A stretch of 64,000 nucleotides of DNA from Changchengzhania lutea (lineage in GTDB: Bacteria; Bacteroidota; Bacteroidia; Flavobacteriales; Flavobacteriaceae), in assembly GCF_006974145.1 (NCBI RefSeq), contig NZ_CP039456.1, positions 62,001-126,000 on the forward strand. The letters run 5' to 3'. The stretch's first letter is position 1. Each line of letters starts with the position of its first letter. Of this stretch, positions 18,087 through 28,018 are shown in pieces. Position numbers and translations under genes: made by a program. The notes below the pieces were generated by a model. The model made no database searches and had not been told where the DNA came from. It saw only the letters and a program-made list of their open reading frames with translations.

Positions 18087-18581
18087 CTATTTACTTGTGG
18101 GTCGCAGTAGTTGTTTTAGAATGATTGCCACAGAAAAAGTAAATGTAAGTGTCATTAAAACACCAGAAATCATGACGATATATTTCATCCAAATAAATCC
18201 TGACCACATTAAGTATAAGCCACCAAAAGTGAGTAGGACAGAGAAGAAAGGTTCAATCATTAAAAATAATTTGAGTTTTCCATTGAGCTTGGTAATACTG
18301 ACCAATCCTCCTAATAAAAAGAATATAATAGACATAGAAAGAATGTGTCCATGCACTAAGGTTAGCATTTCTCGATCACTCTTTTTAAAGCGCAGTATCT
18401 CGGCTTTTTCATCTGCCTCATTTCCTAAATAATGCTCTTCAATACCATTCGGGTTTGCTGAGGATGTTTCTTCTACAAAAAGCAATCCTGTGTAGAACCC
18501 AATACTTAATACCACAACAAAAGCCCCTATTAATAATTTAATCTCTTTGGGGAGCGTTACTATTAATCCGTTTAATGGCAT
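18087..18581 (-). CDS. Four-TM membrane protein, partner of the FMN-binding protein
   Basis: I do not recognise a named family. 164 residues with four hydrophobic segments at about 14-34, 76-97, 105-126 and 131-153. A periplasmic loop precedes TM2, and TM2 starts with LVHGHILSM, whose two histidines could ligate a metal or heme; that is inference only. It starts directly after the stop of the FMN-binding gene, so the two are coupled. A role in anchoring or passing electrons to the exported flavoprotein is plausible from context. Confidence 0.5.
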   Translation of the reverse strand: MPLNGLIVTLPKEIKLLIGAFVVVLSIGFYTGLLFVEETSSANPNGIEEHYLGNEADEKAEILRFKKSDREMLTLVHGHILSMSIIFFLLGGLVSITKLNGKLKLFLMIEPFFSVLLTFGGLYLMWSGFIWMKYIVMISGVLMTLTFTFSVAIILKQLLRPTSK

Positions 18582-19109
18582 TTACAAAATGTTTTTGGTG
18601 TGAAGTATTTTTAAAGATTGTAATAAATTATTCATAGCATTGGTCATAGATCGCACCGAAATAGTGGCTCCTGAAATACCAACAATATTATCACCATATT
18701 TTAATATATCGTTCTGGGTTTTTCCTATAAACTGCTTGAGCCAACGTTTACTTCCTATCTCACCTCCATATTCTTCTCGATATATGAGTACTTTGGTTTT
18801 TAGCACAATCAGGTTTTTATCTAATATTACCAAATAATCAAACTGAGCTGTTTTACTTACAGCTTTAGATATATAGGCATACCCCAAAAGCGCCTCGTTG
18901 GACTCTATTTTGAATAAGTTATCTTTTCCAAATTTTGAAGGAAGTTCTTTGTTGGTTTCTGACTCTAAAATGATGTTCGTTAAATTGAAATCTTCAATGC
19001 TAAATACGTTTCTTATTTCTTTATCTACTTTCTTTTGAATATTCTTAGGAAGACCAAAGGAGAGCATCATTAAAGCCAAAAAAAATAAAGAAGCCAATTT
19101 ATAATTCAT
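18582..19109 (-). CDS. Exported FMN-binding domain protein
   Basis: 175 residues. An N-terminal signal-like segment (residues 4-20, LASLFFLALMMLSFG) is followed by an FMN_bind domain as in NqrC, RnfG and extracellular flavoproteins. The flavinylation motif SGAT is at 147-150, where FMN would be attached to Thr150 by ApbE. The Asp often found three residues before SGAT is Val here, so flavinylation is likely but not certain. YREEYGGEIGSKRWLKQF is the second family block. It lies between a porin gene and a membrane-protein gene in one unit, which suggests envelope electron transfer, perhaps metal reduction. Confidence 0.7.
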   Translation of the reverse strand: MNYKLASLFFLALMMLSFGLPKNIQKKVDKEIRNVFSIEDFNLTNIILESETNKELPSKFGKDNLFKIESNEALLGYAYISKAVSKTAQFDYLVILDKNLIVLKTKVLIYREEYGGEIGSKRWLKQFIGKTQNDILKYGDNIVGISGATISVRSMTNAMNNLLQSLKILHTKNIL

Positions 19110-19215
19110 GTTGCAAAAGTATTACTTTTATTATTATTGCAAGTACAATGCCAATGAGGCATTGTACTGCATATTTTTGATACTTCTAGTTATGGCAATT
19201 GAATTCCTGATTGGA

Positions 19216-20394
19216 TTAGAACCAAACTCCAATCCCAAAATTAAGCCTGTTCGCTACATCTGCCCCAGCTTGTGCATTATCTCTAAACTGATAATCTCCT
19301 TTTAAAACAACCCCCGATGCAATGTGATAGCTTAAACCCGTGGTTAAATCATTTCTGTTATAAGCATCATTTCGTGGTAAACTGCCATCTGTATTTGCAT
19401 GGGTGTCATATTGCTCGTAACGGGCAAAGGCAAACAAACGTTGTTGTTTTTCTTGAGATAACAGATTAAACGCACCTTCTAGATACCAACCTTGAAGCGC
19501 ACTACCTAAATCTTTTCCTGTCAGATCATTATACGCTTCAGTTCCTGAAAGCGAGCCGTACACGTATTGACCTCTTGCCGTAAACCTTTGGAATGCGTAA
19601 CGCGCATCCAATCCTACCATAGAAATACCAATATTGGCACCGTCAATGTCCTCGACATCATCATCGGCTTGAGTATCACCAAAATAGCCTGAAAGCCCTA
19701 ATCGCAATCCTGGAATTCCGTAATAGTCAAACTTAGCAGAAAATGTTGGACTATCAATAGTTGATTGAATGGCTTTTTGACGACCACTGCGCAATCCGTT
19801 AGATCCTTTTAAATAACCATTAACACCTCCTGAGCCATCAAAAGATGTGGATTTAAAACCATTGAAAATATAAGCTTGATAGCCTAAAGAAATTTCATTG
19901 AATCTCCCCGCTACACCAAACCCGATTTCACGCCATGTACTTGGTATAATTACATTGTCTACAGCTGGACGTTCCACTCCGTTAAACGTTGTAGGTTCAT
20001 GAAATTCATTAATAATACCGAAAGGCACAAGCATTAATCCACCACGCAAACTCACGCTATTGCCAACAGCATAATTTACAAAGGCCTGTTCAATGAATAC
20101 CTCTTCTACATGTTCAAATTCTACCTCAGTTACAAATTGCGTTTTATCATTAAACTTATACCCAAATAACAACACCAAACGTTGCACATCTAACTCACCG
20201 TTTAGAGCTTCTGGTTGGTTGTATGTAACTTCTCCATAGGCACCAACCGTCACAGCCTTACCATAATTACCTGATAAAAGGCGTTGTGCTGCATTAAGTT
20301 GTTGCTGAGGGTTAAATGTTATGGAATCTTGTAAAGTTTGGGCACTTGCTATAGATGCCAGCAGGACAGAAAAAAGGAATACTGATTTTCTCAT
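19216..20394 (-). CDS. Outer-membrane porin (OprO/OprP-like)
   Basis: 392 residues with a clear signal peptide (MRKSVFLFSVLLASIASAQ). The rest has alternating short amphipathic strands and ends in an aromatic residue (FGIGVWF), as beta-barrel proteins do. The segments LVLLFGYKFNDKTQFVTEVEFEHVEE and FVNYAVGNSVSLRGGLMLVPFG resemble the phosphate-selective porin family found next to metal and redox operons. Head of a three-gene unit with the FMN-binding and membrane proteins. Two related 19-bp palindromic sites lie upstream. The substrate cannot be read from sequence. Confidence 0.75.
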   Translation of the reverse strand: MRKSVFLFSVLLASIASAQTLQDSITFNPQQQLNAAQRLLSGNYGKAVTVGAYGEVTYNQPEALNGELDVQRLVLLFGYKFNDKTQFVTEVEFEHVEEVFIEQAFVNYAVGNSVSLRGGLMLVPFGIINEFHEPTTFNGVERPAVDNVIIPSTWREIGFGVAGRFNEISLGYQAYIFNGFKSTSFDGSGGVNGYLKGSNGLRSGRQKAIQSTIDSPTFSAKFDYYGIPGLRLGLSGYFGDTQADDDVEDIDGANIGISMVGLDARYAFQRFTARGQYVYGSLSGTEAYNDLTGKDLGSALQGWYLEGAFNLLSQEKQQRLFAFARYEQYDTHANTDGSLPRNDAYNRNDLTTGLSYHIASGVVLKGDYQFRDNAQAGADVANRLNFGIGVWF

Positions 20395-20417
20395 TTTAAA
20401 ATTGATTTGTTATTTTT

Positions 20418-20436
20418 ATTTAGACTAATTATAAAT
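20418..20436. promoter_or_regulatory. 19-bp palindromic site 1 upstream of the porin operon
   Basis: ATTTAGACTAATTATAAAT has ATTTA/TAAAT arms around an AT-rich centre, the layout of a Fur-type box. It matches site 2 at 16 of 19 positions. It lies 24 bp upstream of the porin ATG, close to where RNA polymerase should bind. Confidence 0.45.
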
Positions 20437-20486
20437 AATACTTGATTTAAAGTTGCAAATATAAAAGACATAATTAATTGCACAAA

Positions 20487-20513
20487 GTTTATTTAGAATA
20501 AATTTAAATAAAC
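20487..20513. promoter_or_regulatory. 19-bp palindromic site 2 within an inverted repeat
   Basis: ATTTAGAATAAATTTAAAT (20491-20509) lies within a perfect 8-bp inverted repeat, GTTTATTT (20487-20494) and AAATAAAC (20506-20513). Together with site 1 it forms a pair about 73 bp apart between the porin and HMG-CoA-lyase-like genes. A ferric-uptake-type regulator is the best guess. Confidence 0.45.
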
Positions 20514-20565
20514 TTTTATAAGAAACATAAATACTTATTATACAGCACATTAAAAAATAAAAAAA

Positions 20566-21429
20566 TTAATGATATATACTAAATATTTTTGTCGCCTCAT
20601 TATATGCACTCTCAAAACTAAGGGCATTGAGGGTATTATTTTTTTTGGAAGTAAAATAGGACAGTAATTTTTCTGTAGGCATATTGCCTGTTAGTTCATC
20701 CTTAGCCATGGGGCAACCACCAAAGCCTTGAATGGCACCATCAAAACGATTGCAGCCTGCTTTGTATGCAGCATCAACCTTTTCGAACCAAGTGCTAGGT
20801 GTGGTATGTAAATGTGCTCCAAATTCAATATTGGAATATGACGGTATTAGACTGGAGAACAGGTACCCAATACTTTCTGGATCTGAACTTCCTATGGTAT
20901 CACTTAAGGATAGTATCTTTACGCCCATATTGCTCAAGCGTTCGGTCCATTGCCCTACTATCTCAACATTCCACGGGTCACCGTAGGGGTTTCCAAATCC
21001 CATAGAAATATAAACCACAACTTCCTTATTCACCTTGTTAGCAATTTCTAAAATTTCAGAAAGTGTCACTACAGACTGTGCAATGGTTTTATGCGTATTT
21101 CGCATTTGAAAGTTTTCGGAAATAGAAAACGGATAGCCTAAATAATCAATTTCTTTATATTGACAAGCATCTTGAGCACCTCTTTGATTGGCTACAATAG
21201 CTAATAATTTACTATTGGTTTTTGACAGATCCAATTGTGCCAAAACCTCAGCAGTGTCTACCATTTGAGGAATGGCTTTAGGCGACACAAAGCTACCAAA
21301 ATCGATACTATCAAAACCCACACGAAGCAACGATTGGATATACTGAACCTTTTTTTCGGTAGGTATAAAGGCCTTAATGCCTTGCATAGCATCTCTAGGG
21401 CACTCAATAATTTTTAATGGTTTTGGCAT
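20566..21429 (-). CDS. Hydroxymethylglutaryl-CoA lyase-like enzyme
   Basis: Cleaves HMG-CoA to acetyl-CoA and acetoacetate in leucine breakdown. 287 residues forming a TIM barrel of the HMGL-like family. The catalytic Arg-Asp pair is R12-D13 (CPRDAMQG), the metal-binding His pair is in GAHLHTTPSTW, and the flexible loop cysteine is in GFGGCPMAKDELTGNMPTE. The length and motifs fit HMG-CoA lyase better than isopropylmalate or homocitrate synthases. It stands alone, with no leucine-degradation neighbours here. Confidence 0.88.
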   Translation of the reverse strand: MPKPLKIIECPRDAMQGIKAFIPTEKKVQYIQSLLRVGFDSIDFGSFVSPKAIPQMVDTAEVLAQLDLSKTNSKLLAIVANQRGAQDACQYKEIDYLGYPFSISENFQMRNTHKTIAQSVVTLSEILEIANKVNKEVVVYISMGFGNPYGDPWNVEIVGQWTERLSNMGVKILSLSDTIGSSDPESIGYLFSSLIPSYSNIEFGAHLHTTPSTWFEKVDAAYKAGCNRFDGAIQGFGGCPMAKDELTGNMPTEKLLSYFTSKKNNTLNALSFESAYNEATKIFSIYH

Positions 21430-21797
21430 GGCATCTTCAATATAGAACGATAAAAATACTATTTATTTTGTAAGAGGACATCATTGTAATCAACATAAAA
21501 TACTCTTAATATTAATGAAATTTTATATGAAATAATTATCCTCTTATATTCTATCTGTAAAAGAAAAATTTGGAATGCGTTGAGCCGTTTCAAAACCTTC
21601 GTTAAAGAGGGATTATTGTCTAAATTCAATTTGAATCCTCATTTATTAAAGCACCTTTATCCAATTTACTTTATATCTAAAATTTACAATTCAATATAAA
21701 AACGCTTCATTCTATAGTAGAAAAGTTTGATTTATTGAAATTAGCCGAAAAATTCAGCGCTTAAACGTCTTTATTCTTATTGGGTACTTTATGGATT
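21430..21797. other. Gene-free stretch upstream of the metalloprotease
   Basis: About 370 bp of AT-rich sequence with no convincing reading frame or RNA structure. The divergent promoters of the lyase and protease genes must lie here. Confidence 0.4.
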
Positions 21798-21805
21798 TAC
21801 ATTTG
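21798..21805 (+). promoter_or_regulatory. Putative -7 element of the metalloprotease gene
   Basis: TACATTTG fits TAnnTTTG and lies 19 bases before the ATG at 21824. Since it falls inside the alternative N-terminal extension starting at 21791, it supports the later start. No well-spaced TTG was found. Confidence 0.4.
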
Positions 21806-21823
21806 TTAAAATGTTTCGCCCCA

Positions 21824-23761
21824 ATGAAAAATTTTATCACAAAAACCTATGTCTTCTTGATGCCTATACTCCTATTGGTATCCTTTCAAATTTCTGGACA
21901 AAATACATTAGATACATCTTGCGGAACAATAACGACTGAGCAATCTCTCGAATATTTTAAGCACATAAAATCGCAAATAAAAGTTCACGAACAAAATTTC
22001 ATGACACTAGCAACTGCAAAGTCAAGTTCAAAACGTGAGGTTATAAATTCCATTCCTGTAAAGGCACATATTATTAGGACGTCGAATGGAACTGGCGGAT
22101 TTAATAATTCAGATTTAGATGCTGCCATAGCTCACATGAATAGTATTTATGCCGATGCTTATATGGAATTTTTTCTATGTGATGGCATTAACTATATTCA
22201 CGATGACGCCTATTATAGTTTTAACAAATCTACTGAAGGTGATTTAACAGAAACCCATAATGTGAATGGATTGATAAATATTTATTTCACCAATCACATT
22301 ACCAACAATTCAGACACCAGTATTTGTGGTTATACAAATAACGAAGCTAGAAATGACTTTATAGTAATAAAAAATGATTGTGCCAAAAACAACTCGACGC
22401 TGGCTCATGAAATGGGACATTTCTTCTCACTAATGCATACACACGGTCCTGACGATATTGAATTGACTACAGAACGCGTTGATGGCAGTAATTGTGACAC
22501 CGATGGTGACGGTATTTGTGATACACCTGCAGACCCATTGCTAACTCATACTACAGTAAACAATTTTTGTCAATATACAGGAGATAAAACTGATGCCAAT
22601 GGAGATACATATGCCCCAGATACCAATAACATCATGTCGTATTCTAGAAAAGGTTGCAGAAATCAGTTTACACCACAGCAATTGGCGCGTATATATGCTT
22701 TTTATCAAACAGCAAAAAGCTATTTAGCTTGCCCTTCATTTAATGCTAATTTTAGTGCAGATATTTCACAAACTTGTGAAGAATCACTAACCGTAAATTT
22801 TACGAATAACTGCTCGGATATTACACAATGGCAATGGGATATTGATAGCGACGGCATTATAGATTACAATATTCAAAACCCAGCACACACATATTCTACA
22901 GGTAATTATGATGTAACACTCACTGCATCCAATAAATCAAAAACCATTACCAAAACATTCTCTAATTTTATTAAAGTAGGCGTCCAAACCGATTTTTTAA
23001 ATGAGGAATTTGAAAATATTGCTATGATTGGTGAAAGTGGGTGGACAGCAAATGATCTGTCGGGAAACGGCTATAATTGGTTACTAAAAAAAGGCGAAAC
23101 AAATTCAGAAAATACAGGTCCTCTTTTGAAAAACCCTGAAAATAAAGTCAATACTTATATTTATGCTGAAGCTACTGGAGTAAAACCAAATGACGTAACA
23201 GAACTCATTTCCCCTTGCATATATGTAGCCCATCAAAACTCTGCCATCGAATTTGCATATCACATGTTTGGAAATGGTGTCGGCGAATTACACGTAGATA
23301 TAAAAACAGATTACGGTTATATTTACAATGATGTTATTGAGCCATTATATGGAAGTCAACAAAATAATCAAAGTGATGGTTTTTTTACCCAGGATATTGA
23401 TTTATCATCCTATGCAAACCAAACTATCTCTATTCGTTTTAGAGCTGTAAGAGGTGTTAATTGGGATGGAGATATAGCCCTTGACAACATTTTTGTTAAA
23501 ATCATTTCAGTTCCTATTTCCGATGATCCTGTTAAAGTGTACCCAAACCCCATAAAAGGGGATGTTGTCTATGTGAAAACAAATAGTTTCCAAGAGTTAT
23601 CTACTACCTACAATATTTCCAATTTAGAAGGACAAATATTTGCATCAGGTACTTTATCAGGTACAAATCAGCCTATTAATATTAGTTTACTATCTTCCGG
23701 AATGTATTTGTTGACTATCAAAAACAAGGAAACTTCTATTACAAAAAAGATAATAAAATAG
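21824..23761 (+). CDS. Secreted pappalysin/M43-type zinc metalloprotease with PKD domain and T9SS tail
   Basis: 645 residues from the ATG at 21824, which gives a clean signal peptide (MKNFITKTYVFLMPILLL, cleavage near ISGQ); the start at 21791 would add eleven residues that do not fit. The protease domain has HEMGHFFSLMH (His195, Glu196, His199, His205) and a downstream Met-turn in NNIMSYSRKGC. The paired-cysteine segment CDTDGDGICDTPADP is typical of M43B proteases. A PKD-like domain follows (FNANFSADISQTCEES to NFIKV), then a jelly-roll-like region. The C-terminal VYPNPIKGD...GMYLLTIKNKE...KKIIK is a type A T9SS sorting domain. It is therefore secreted or displayed on the surface. Target unknown. 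Confidence 0.9.
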   Translation: MKNFITKTYVFLMPILLLVSFQISGQNTLDTSCGTITTEQSLEYFKHIKSQIKVHEQNFMTLATAKSSSKREVINSIPVKAHIIRTSNGTGGFNNSDLDAAIAHMNSIYADAYMEFFLCDGINYIHDDAYYSFNKSTEGDLTETHNVNGLINIYFTNHITNNSDTSICGYTNNEARNDFIVIKNDCAKNNSTLAHEMGHFFSLMHTHGPDDIELTTERVDGSNCDTDGDGICDTPADPLLTHTTVNNFCQYTGDKTDANGDTYAPDTNNIMSYSRKGCRNQFTPQQLARIYAFYQTAKSYLACPSFNANFSADISQTCEESLTVNFTNNCSDITQWQWDIDSDGIIDYNIQNPAHTYSTGNYDVTLTASNKSKTITKTFSNFIKVGVQTDFLNEEFENIAMIGESGWTANDLSGNGYNWLLKKGETNSENTGPLLKNPENKVNTYIYAEATGVKPNDVTELISPCIYVAHQNSAIEFAYHMFGNGVGELHVDIKTDYGYIYNDVIEPLYGSQQNNQSDGFFTQDIDLSSYANQTISIRFRAVRGVNWDGDIALDNIFVKIISVPISDDPVKVYPNPIKGDVVYVKTNSFQELSTTYNISNLEGQIFASGTLSGTNQPINISLLSSGMYLLTIKNKETSITKKIIK

Positions 23762-24008
23762 ATTTATTTTTCTTTAAACCTAAGTTCGAGTCATTCGGAA
23801 AATCCAAGATATATTTTCTACACATTATTTTTATTGCCATGTTGAGTGCAGATGAAACCTCAGTAATCTTTAAGTTTTAAGCACCTTTCAACAAGTTTCA
23901 CCTGCTACTTTCAATGAAAACTCACTTTCGTTTCAGTAATGCTCAAGACGCTATTTGCCTAAATTTTGTGTTTAAAATTCAAGGATTTTAATTTATTATT
24001 TATCGCAC

Positions 24009-25043
24009 TCAGGTTTTAAAAAGAATGGCTTTGTTAATGCGTTTGATTAAGCTCGGTCCCTCATAAATAAACCCTGTGTAAATTTGAATTAAATCGGCAC
24101 CAGCATCAAGCTTTTCTATAGCGTCCTCTGCTGAGTGAATGCCGCCAACCCCAATAATGGGGAATGCCTTTTTACTTTTTTCGGCAAGGTATTTTATAAC
24201 CTGAGTGCTCTTATCTTTAATAGGCTGTCCGCTTAATCCACCATTTCCAATGGAAGCCAGTTGTTCGTCTGATGCCTTCAATCCCCTTCTGTCAACCGAT
24301 GTATTGCTAGCTATCACACCGTCAAGTTTGGTGGTCGCAACAAGTTCCACAATTTCATCTAATTGGTTATTGTTTAAATCTGGTGCTATTTTTAGTAAAA
24401 TTGGCTTTTGAATTTTAAACAAATTATTTGCTTTTTTTACCGCTCCAATTAATTCTTCTAAATAATCCTTGTCATTTAATTTAGCATGACTCCCTACATT
24501 GGGGCAACTTACATTGAGCACAAAATAATCCACATAAGGGTGCAGCGCTCTAAAACAAGTGAGGTAATCTTCGGTGTAATGCTCTGGCTTTGTATTCGTG
24601 TTTTTTCCAATATTTCCACCTATGATTAATTTACCTTTATTCTTTTTAAGTTGATGTATGGCGGCTTCCAATCCTTCATTATTAAAGCCCATACGATTAA
24701 TAATCCCTTTATCATCTTTAAGCCTAAACAGTCTTTTCTTTGGATTGCCTGATTGTCCTTTAGGCGTAACGGTTCCTATTTCTATAAAACCAAATCCGAA
24801 ATTAGCCAGTTCATTGTACAACACCGCATTTTTATCAAATCCTGCCGCTAATCCTACAGGATTTTTGAAGCTTAGACCGAATAACTGGCGCTCCAATCTT
24901 TTGTCTTCAATCACAAAAAGACTTCTTAAAAGCGACGTGAAACCAGGGATCTTCGATGAGAATTTAATTAAAGAAAAGGTGACGTGATGAATTTTTTCAG
25001 GATCGAAACAAAAAAATAAAGGACGGAGTAAGGTTTTGTACAT
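24009..25043 (-). CDS. pyrD: Dihydroorotate dehydrogenase (quinone), class 2
   Basis: Membrane-associated pyrimidine enzyme that oxidises dihydroorotate to orotate with electrons passed to quinone. 344 residues, the class 2 length, with the N-terminal helical extension [23 protein letters not shown] that binds the membrane. FMN-binding and active-site segments are visible: [24 protein letters not shown] and [12 protein letters not shown] Ser replaces Cys as catalytic base in class 2 enzymes, in line with the NVSCPN block. Single gene. Confidence 0.95.
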   Translation of the reverse strand: MYKTLLRPLFFCFDPEKIHHVTFSLIKFSSKIPGFTSLLRSLFVIEDKRLERQLFGLSFKNPVGLAAGFDKNAVLYNELANFGFGFIEIGTVTPKGQSGNPKKRLFRLKDDKGIINRMGFNNEGLEAAIHQLKKNKGKLIIGGNIGKNTNTKPEHYTEDYLTCFRALHPYVDYFVLNVSCPNVGSHAKLNDKDYLEELIGAVKKANNLFKIQKPILLKIAPDLNNNQLDEIVELVATTKLDGVIASNTSVDRRGLKASDEQLASIGNGGLSGQPIKDKSTQVIKYLAEKSKKAFPIIGVGGIHSAEDAIEKLDAGADLIQIYTGFIYEGPSLIKRINKAILFKT

Positions 25044-25200
25044 CAGTATTATTTATGCAAAAATACTTCTAATTAAAAAATCAAACAATTCAAAACCAAA
25101 AAAAATTAATAGTTGTATTTTTGATAGCAGATTGAACCTTTTCTTATAGACCGAAAAATTCCTTCTATTTTACTCAAAATTTGCTAAACTTTACATCATT

Positions 25201-26442
25201 ATGATTTCAAAAGAACACATTATAAAACGCTTTGTTAATTACGTTACTATTGATACCGAATCTGACCCTAATTCTGATACCACGCCTAGCACCATGAAAC
25301 AATGGGATTTGGCAAACAAATTAGTAGAGGAATTAAAAGGCATTGGTATGACCGATGTGACCATTGATGATAATGCATATATTATGGCCACGCTACCAAG
25401 TAATGTAGCGCATGAAGTTCCTACTATTGGTTTTGTGTCGCATTTTGATACGTCGCCAGATTTTACAGGAAAAAATGTAAAACCACAGATTATTGAAAAT
25501 TATGATGGTAATGATATTCTGTTAAACGAAGAAAAAAATATTGTGCTATCGCCCAGTTATTTTGATGATTTATTGCTGTACAAAGGGCAAACCTTAATCA
25601 CTACCGATGGCACCACGCTATTAGGCGCTGATGATAAAGCGGGTATTTGCGAAATTGTTAGTGCTATGGAATATCTACTTCAGCATCCAGAGATTAAACA
25701 CGGAAAGATTCGTGTTGGATTTACCCCCGATGAAGAAATAGGCAGAGGCGCCCATAAATTCGATGTGGAAAAATTTGGTGCAGATTGGGCCTATACCATG
25801 GATGGGAGTCAAGTTGGCGAATTAGAATATGAAAATTTTAATGCCGCAGGAGCTGTCGTAAAAGTAGAAGGCAAAATAGTGCATCCTGGATATGCCAAGG
25901 GAAAAATGGTAAATTCTATGTATATCGCTCAGGAATTTATAAACTCCCTCCCACGCTTAGAAACTCCAGAACATACGCAAGATTACGAAGGCTTTTTTCA
26001 CTTAAGTTCTATTGAAGGTAAGGTAGAAGAAACCGTATTACACTATATTATTAGAGACCATGATATGGGGCATTTTGAAGCACGTAAAGAGGTGATGGAA
26101 AAGCTAACGAACGAATTAAACGCTCAATATGGTAGAGAAGTGATTCAAATCACTATTACAGACCAGTATTTCAATATGAAAGAAAAAGTAGAACCCGTCA
26201 TGCATATTGTTGACATTGCCGAAGAGGCGATGAAACAACTAGGTATTAGACCCTTAATTAAACCTATAAGAGGTGGAACGGATGGTTCTCAATTAAGTTA
26301 TATGGGATTACCCTGCCCTAATATTTTTGCAGGTGGCCATAACTTTCATGGGCGTTACGAATATGTACCTGTAGAGAGCATGATAAAGGCTACTGAGGTT
26401 ATTTGTAAGATTGCGGAACTGACTGCTATTGCTAAGAATTAG
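25201..26442 (+). CDS. pepT: Peptidase T (tripeptidase)
   Basis: Zinc aminotripeptidase of family M20 that removes N-terminal residues from tripeptides in the cytoplasm. 413 residues, like E. coli PepT (about 408). The metal ligands appear in SHFDTSPDF (H81, D83), [11 protein letters not shown] and the catalytic-Glu block [14 protein letters not shown]. The C-terminal [30 protein letters not shown] is a strong family signature. No signal peptide. Confidence 0.95.
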   Translation: MISKEHIIKRFVNYVTIDTESDPNSDTTPSTMKQWDLANKLVEELKGIGMTDVTIDDNAYIMATLPSNVAHEVPTIGFVSHFDTSPDFTGKNVKPQIIENYDGNDILLNEEKNIVLSPSYFDDLLLYKGQTLITTDGTTLLGADDKAGICEIVSAMEYLLQHPEIKHGKIRVGFTPDEEIGRGAHKFDVEKFGADWAYTMDGSQVGELEYENFNAAGAVVKVEGKIVHPGYAKGKMVNSMYIAQEFINSLPRLETPEHTQDYEGFFHLSSIEGKVEETVLHYIIRDHDMGHFEARKEVMEKLTNELNAQYGREVIQITITDQYFNMKEKVEPVMHIVDIAEEAMKQLGIRPLIKPIRGGTDGSQLSYMGLPCPNIFAGGHNFHGRYEYVPVESMIKATEVICKIAELTAIAKN

Positions 26443-26483
26443 TATCTTGTAAAAGATTAAAAGAAACTCAAAAAATTCTCGAT

Positions 26484-27083
26484 ATGAAAAAAATCCATTC
26501 CGTTGAAGAATACATAGAAGATCACGCTCATTTTTCTGATGCTTTAGTTCTTCTACGAGATATTATTAATGCAACTGAATTGTCTGAAAGCATAAAATGG
26601 AACAGCCCCGTTTATACCCTAAATGATAAAAATGTTTTAGGTTTAGGGGCTTTTAAAAATCACTTTGGTATTTGGTTTTTTAATGGCGTGTTTTTAAAAG
26701 ATGAACACAACCTGTTAATGAACACTCAAGAAGAAAAGACAAAAGCCTTGCGCCAGATGCGGTTTGAATCTATTAAAGCTATTGATAAAAACGTGGTTTT
26801 AGCTTATATAAAAGAAGCTATTGAAAATCAAAAACTAGGTAAGGAAATTAAACCTGACCGTAAAACCAAAACGGTTACTATTCCAGAATTATTGAAAACC
26901 GCTATAAATACAAACAGCTCATTAAAAAAAAGCTTTGCTGCCTTATCACCATATAAGCAACGTGAGTATTGTGAATACATTGCTACTGCAAAACGAGACG
27001 CTACAAAACTAACACGCTTAGAAAAAATAAAACCCTTGATACTTCAAGGGCTTGGATTAAACGATAAATATAAGAACTGTTAA
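26484..27083 (+). CDS. YdeI/OmdA-family (DUF1801-type) protein
   Basis: 199 residues. The N-terminal part (SESIKWNSPVYTLNDKNVLGLGAFKNHFGIWFFNG) is the DUF1801/YdhG-like fold, and the C-terminal part ends with the YdeI-type bacteriocin-protection/OmdA region (FAALSPYKQREYCEYIATAKRDATKLTRLEKI). The biochemical role of this family is unknown; some members have been linked to antimicrobial-peptide resistance. It follows pepT by 41 bp on the same strand and may share its transcript. Confidence 0.8.
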   Translation: MKKIHSVEEYIEDHAHFSDALVLLRDIINATELSESIKWNSPVYTLNDKNVLGLGAFKNHFGIWFFNGVFLKDEHNLLMNTQEEKTKALRQMRFESIKAIDKNVVLAYIKEAIENQKLGKEIKPDRKTKTVTIPELLKTAINTNSSLKKSFAALSPYKQREYCEYIATAKRDATKLTRLEKIKPLILQGLGLNDKYKNC

Positions 27084-27181
27084 TTTCTTATAATAACGTG
27101 AATAATGGATAAGAAAAAGAGTGTTTTTAATTTGAATTAATATCTGATATTCAGTCTATTAATAGTATAGAAACACTCAAA

Positions 27182-28000
27182 ATGCTTAGAGATAAAGTTA
27201 CAGAATTCTTTGTGAAATTAGATGATTTCGGGCAAGAATTTGCTCAAAACATGGAAAATCATCCAAAATTAGTAGAGACCAAGGTTAAAAGACGTAATCG
27301 AAAAGGCAAATTATCTGATTCCGAGATGATGGGCATCTATCTGCTTTTTCATTTTGGACAGTTTGCAAACTTCAAACATTTTTATCTGCAATATGTTTGT
27401 AAACATTTAAACGACCTGTTCCCTGATCTGGTGAGCTATGAACGTTTTACGGCACGTCAAGAAAGAGTGCTGCTGTATTTGAAATATAGAGGTCTGGGCA
27501 AGTCAAGAGGAATCAATTATATCGATTCCACACTTCTAAGGGTATGCCATATCAAAAGAGAGAAACAGAACAAAGTATTCAAGGGTATGGCAGAAAAGGG
27601 AAAATCCACAATGGGCTGGTTCTTAGGCTTCAAACTGCATTTGATCATTAATGGCAAAGGGGAGCTCTTATCCTTTTACCTGACCAAGGGCAATGTAGGT
27701 GACAGGAATATTGAGCTTATGGCCGCCATGACAAAAGAAGTCTTCGGTAAGTTGTTTGGGGATAAAGGTTATATATCAAGAGCCCTTTCAGAGCTTTTGT
27801 TTCAAGATGGTATCCAGCTTGACACCAAAGTGAGAAAGAACATGAAAAAGCAAAACCTGTCTGATGTGGATGCTATCCTGCTAAGAAAAAGGGCTTTGGT
27901 GGAGTCTGTAAATGACGAACTTAAGAACAGTGCCTATTTAAGTCGCATGCTTAGAAAAAATAAAGCCCTTGATAAGAGTCGCCTTCCAATTTTAATATAG
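27182..28000 (+). mobile_element. IS982-family transposase with a replaced C-terminus
   Basis: 272 residues. The sequence FSDSEMMGIYLLFHFGQFANFKHFY and the RNase H-like residues in NYIDSTLLRVCH, TKGNVGDRN and VESVNDELKN fit the IS982 DDE transposase. After VNDELKN the usual tail (about 25-35 residues ending the catalytic domain) is missing; instead the frame runs on through SAYLSRMLRKNKALDKSRLPILI, which does not resemble the family. This suggests the right end of the IS was deleted and joined to other DNA near 27928. An inverted pair GAGTGTTT (27119 region) and AAACACTC (27172 region) lies upstream, but I cannot show it is the terminal repeat. Probably inactive. Confidence 0.7.
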
Positions 28001-28018
28001 TTGCTTTTCAACGATTTG

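Noticed and set aside
21791-21823. Earlier start of the metalloprotease
   Set aside because: The -7 element at 21798-21805 lies inside this stretch, so it would not be transcribed from that promoter.
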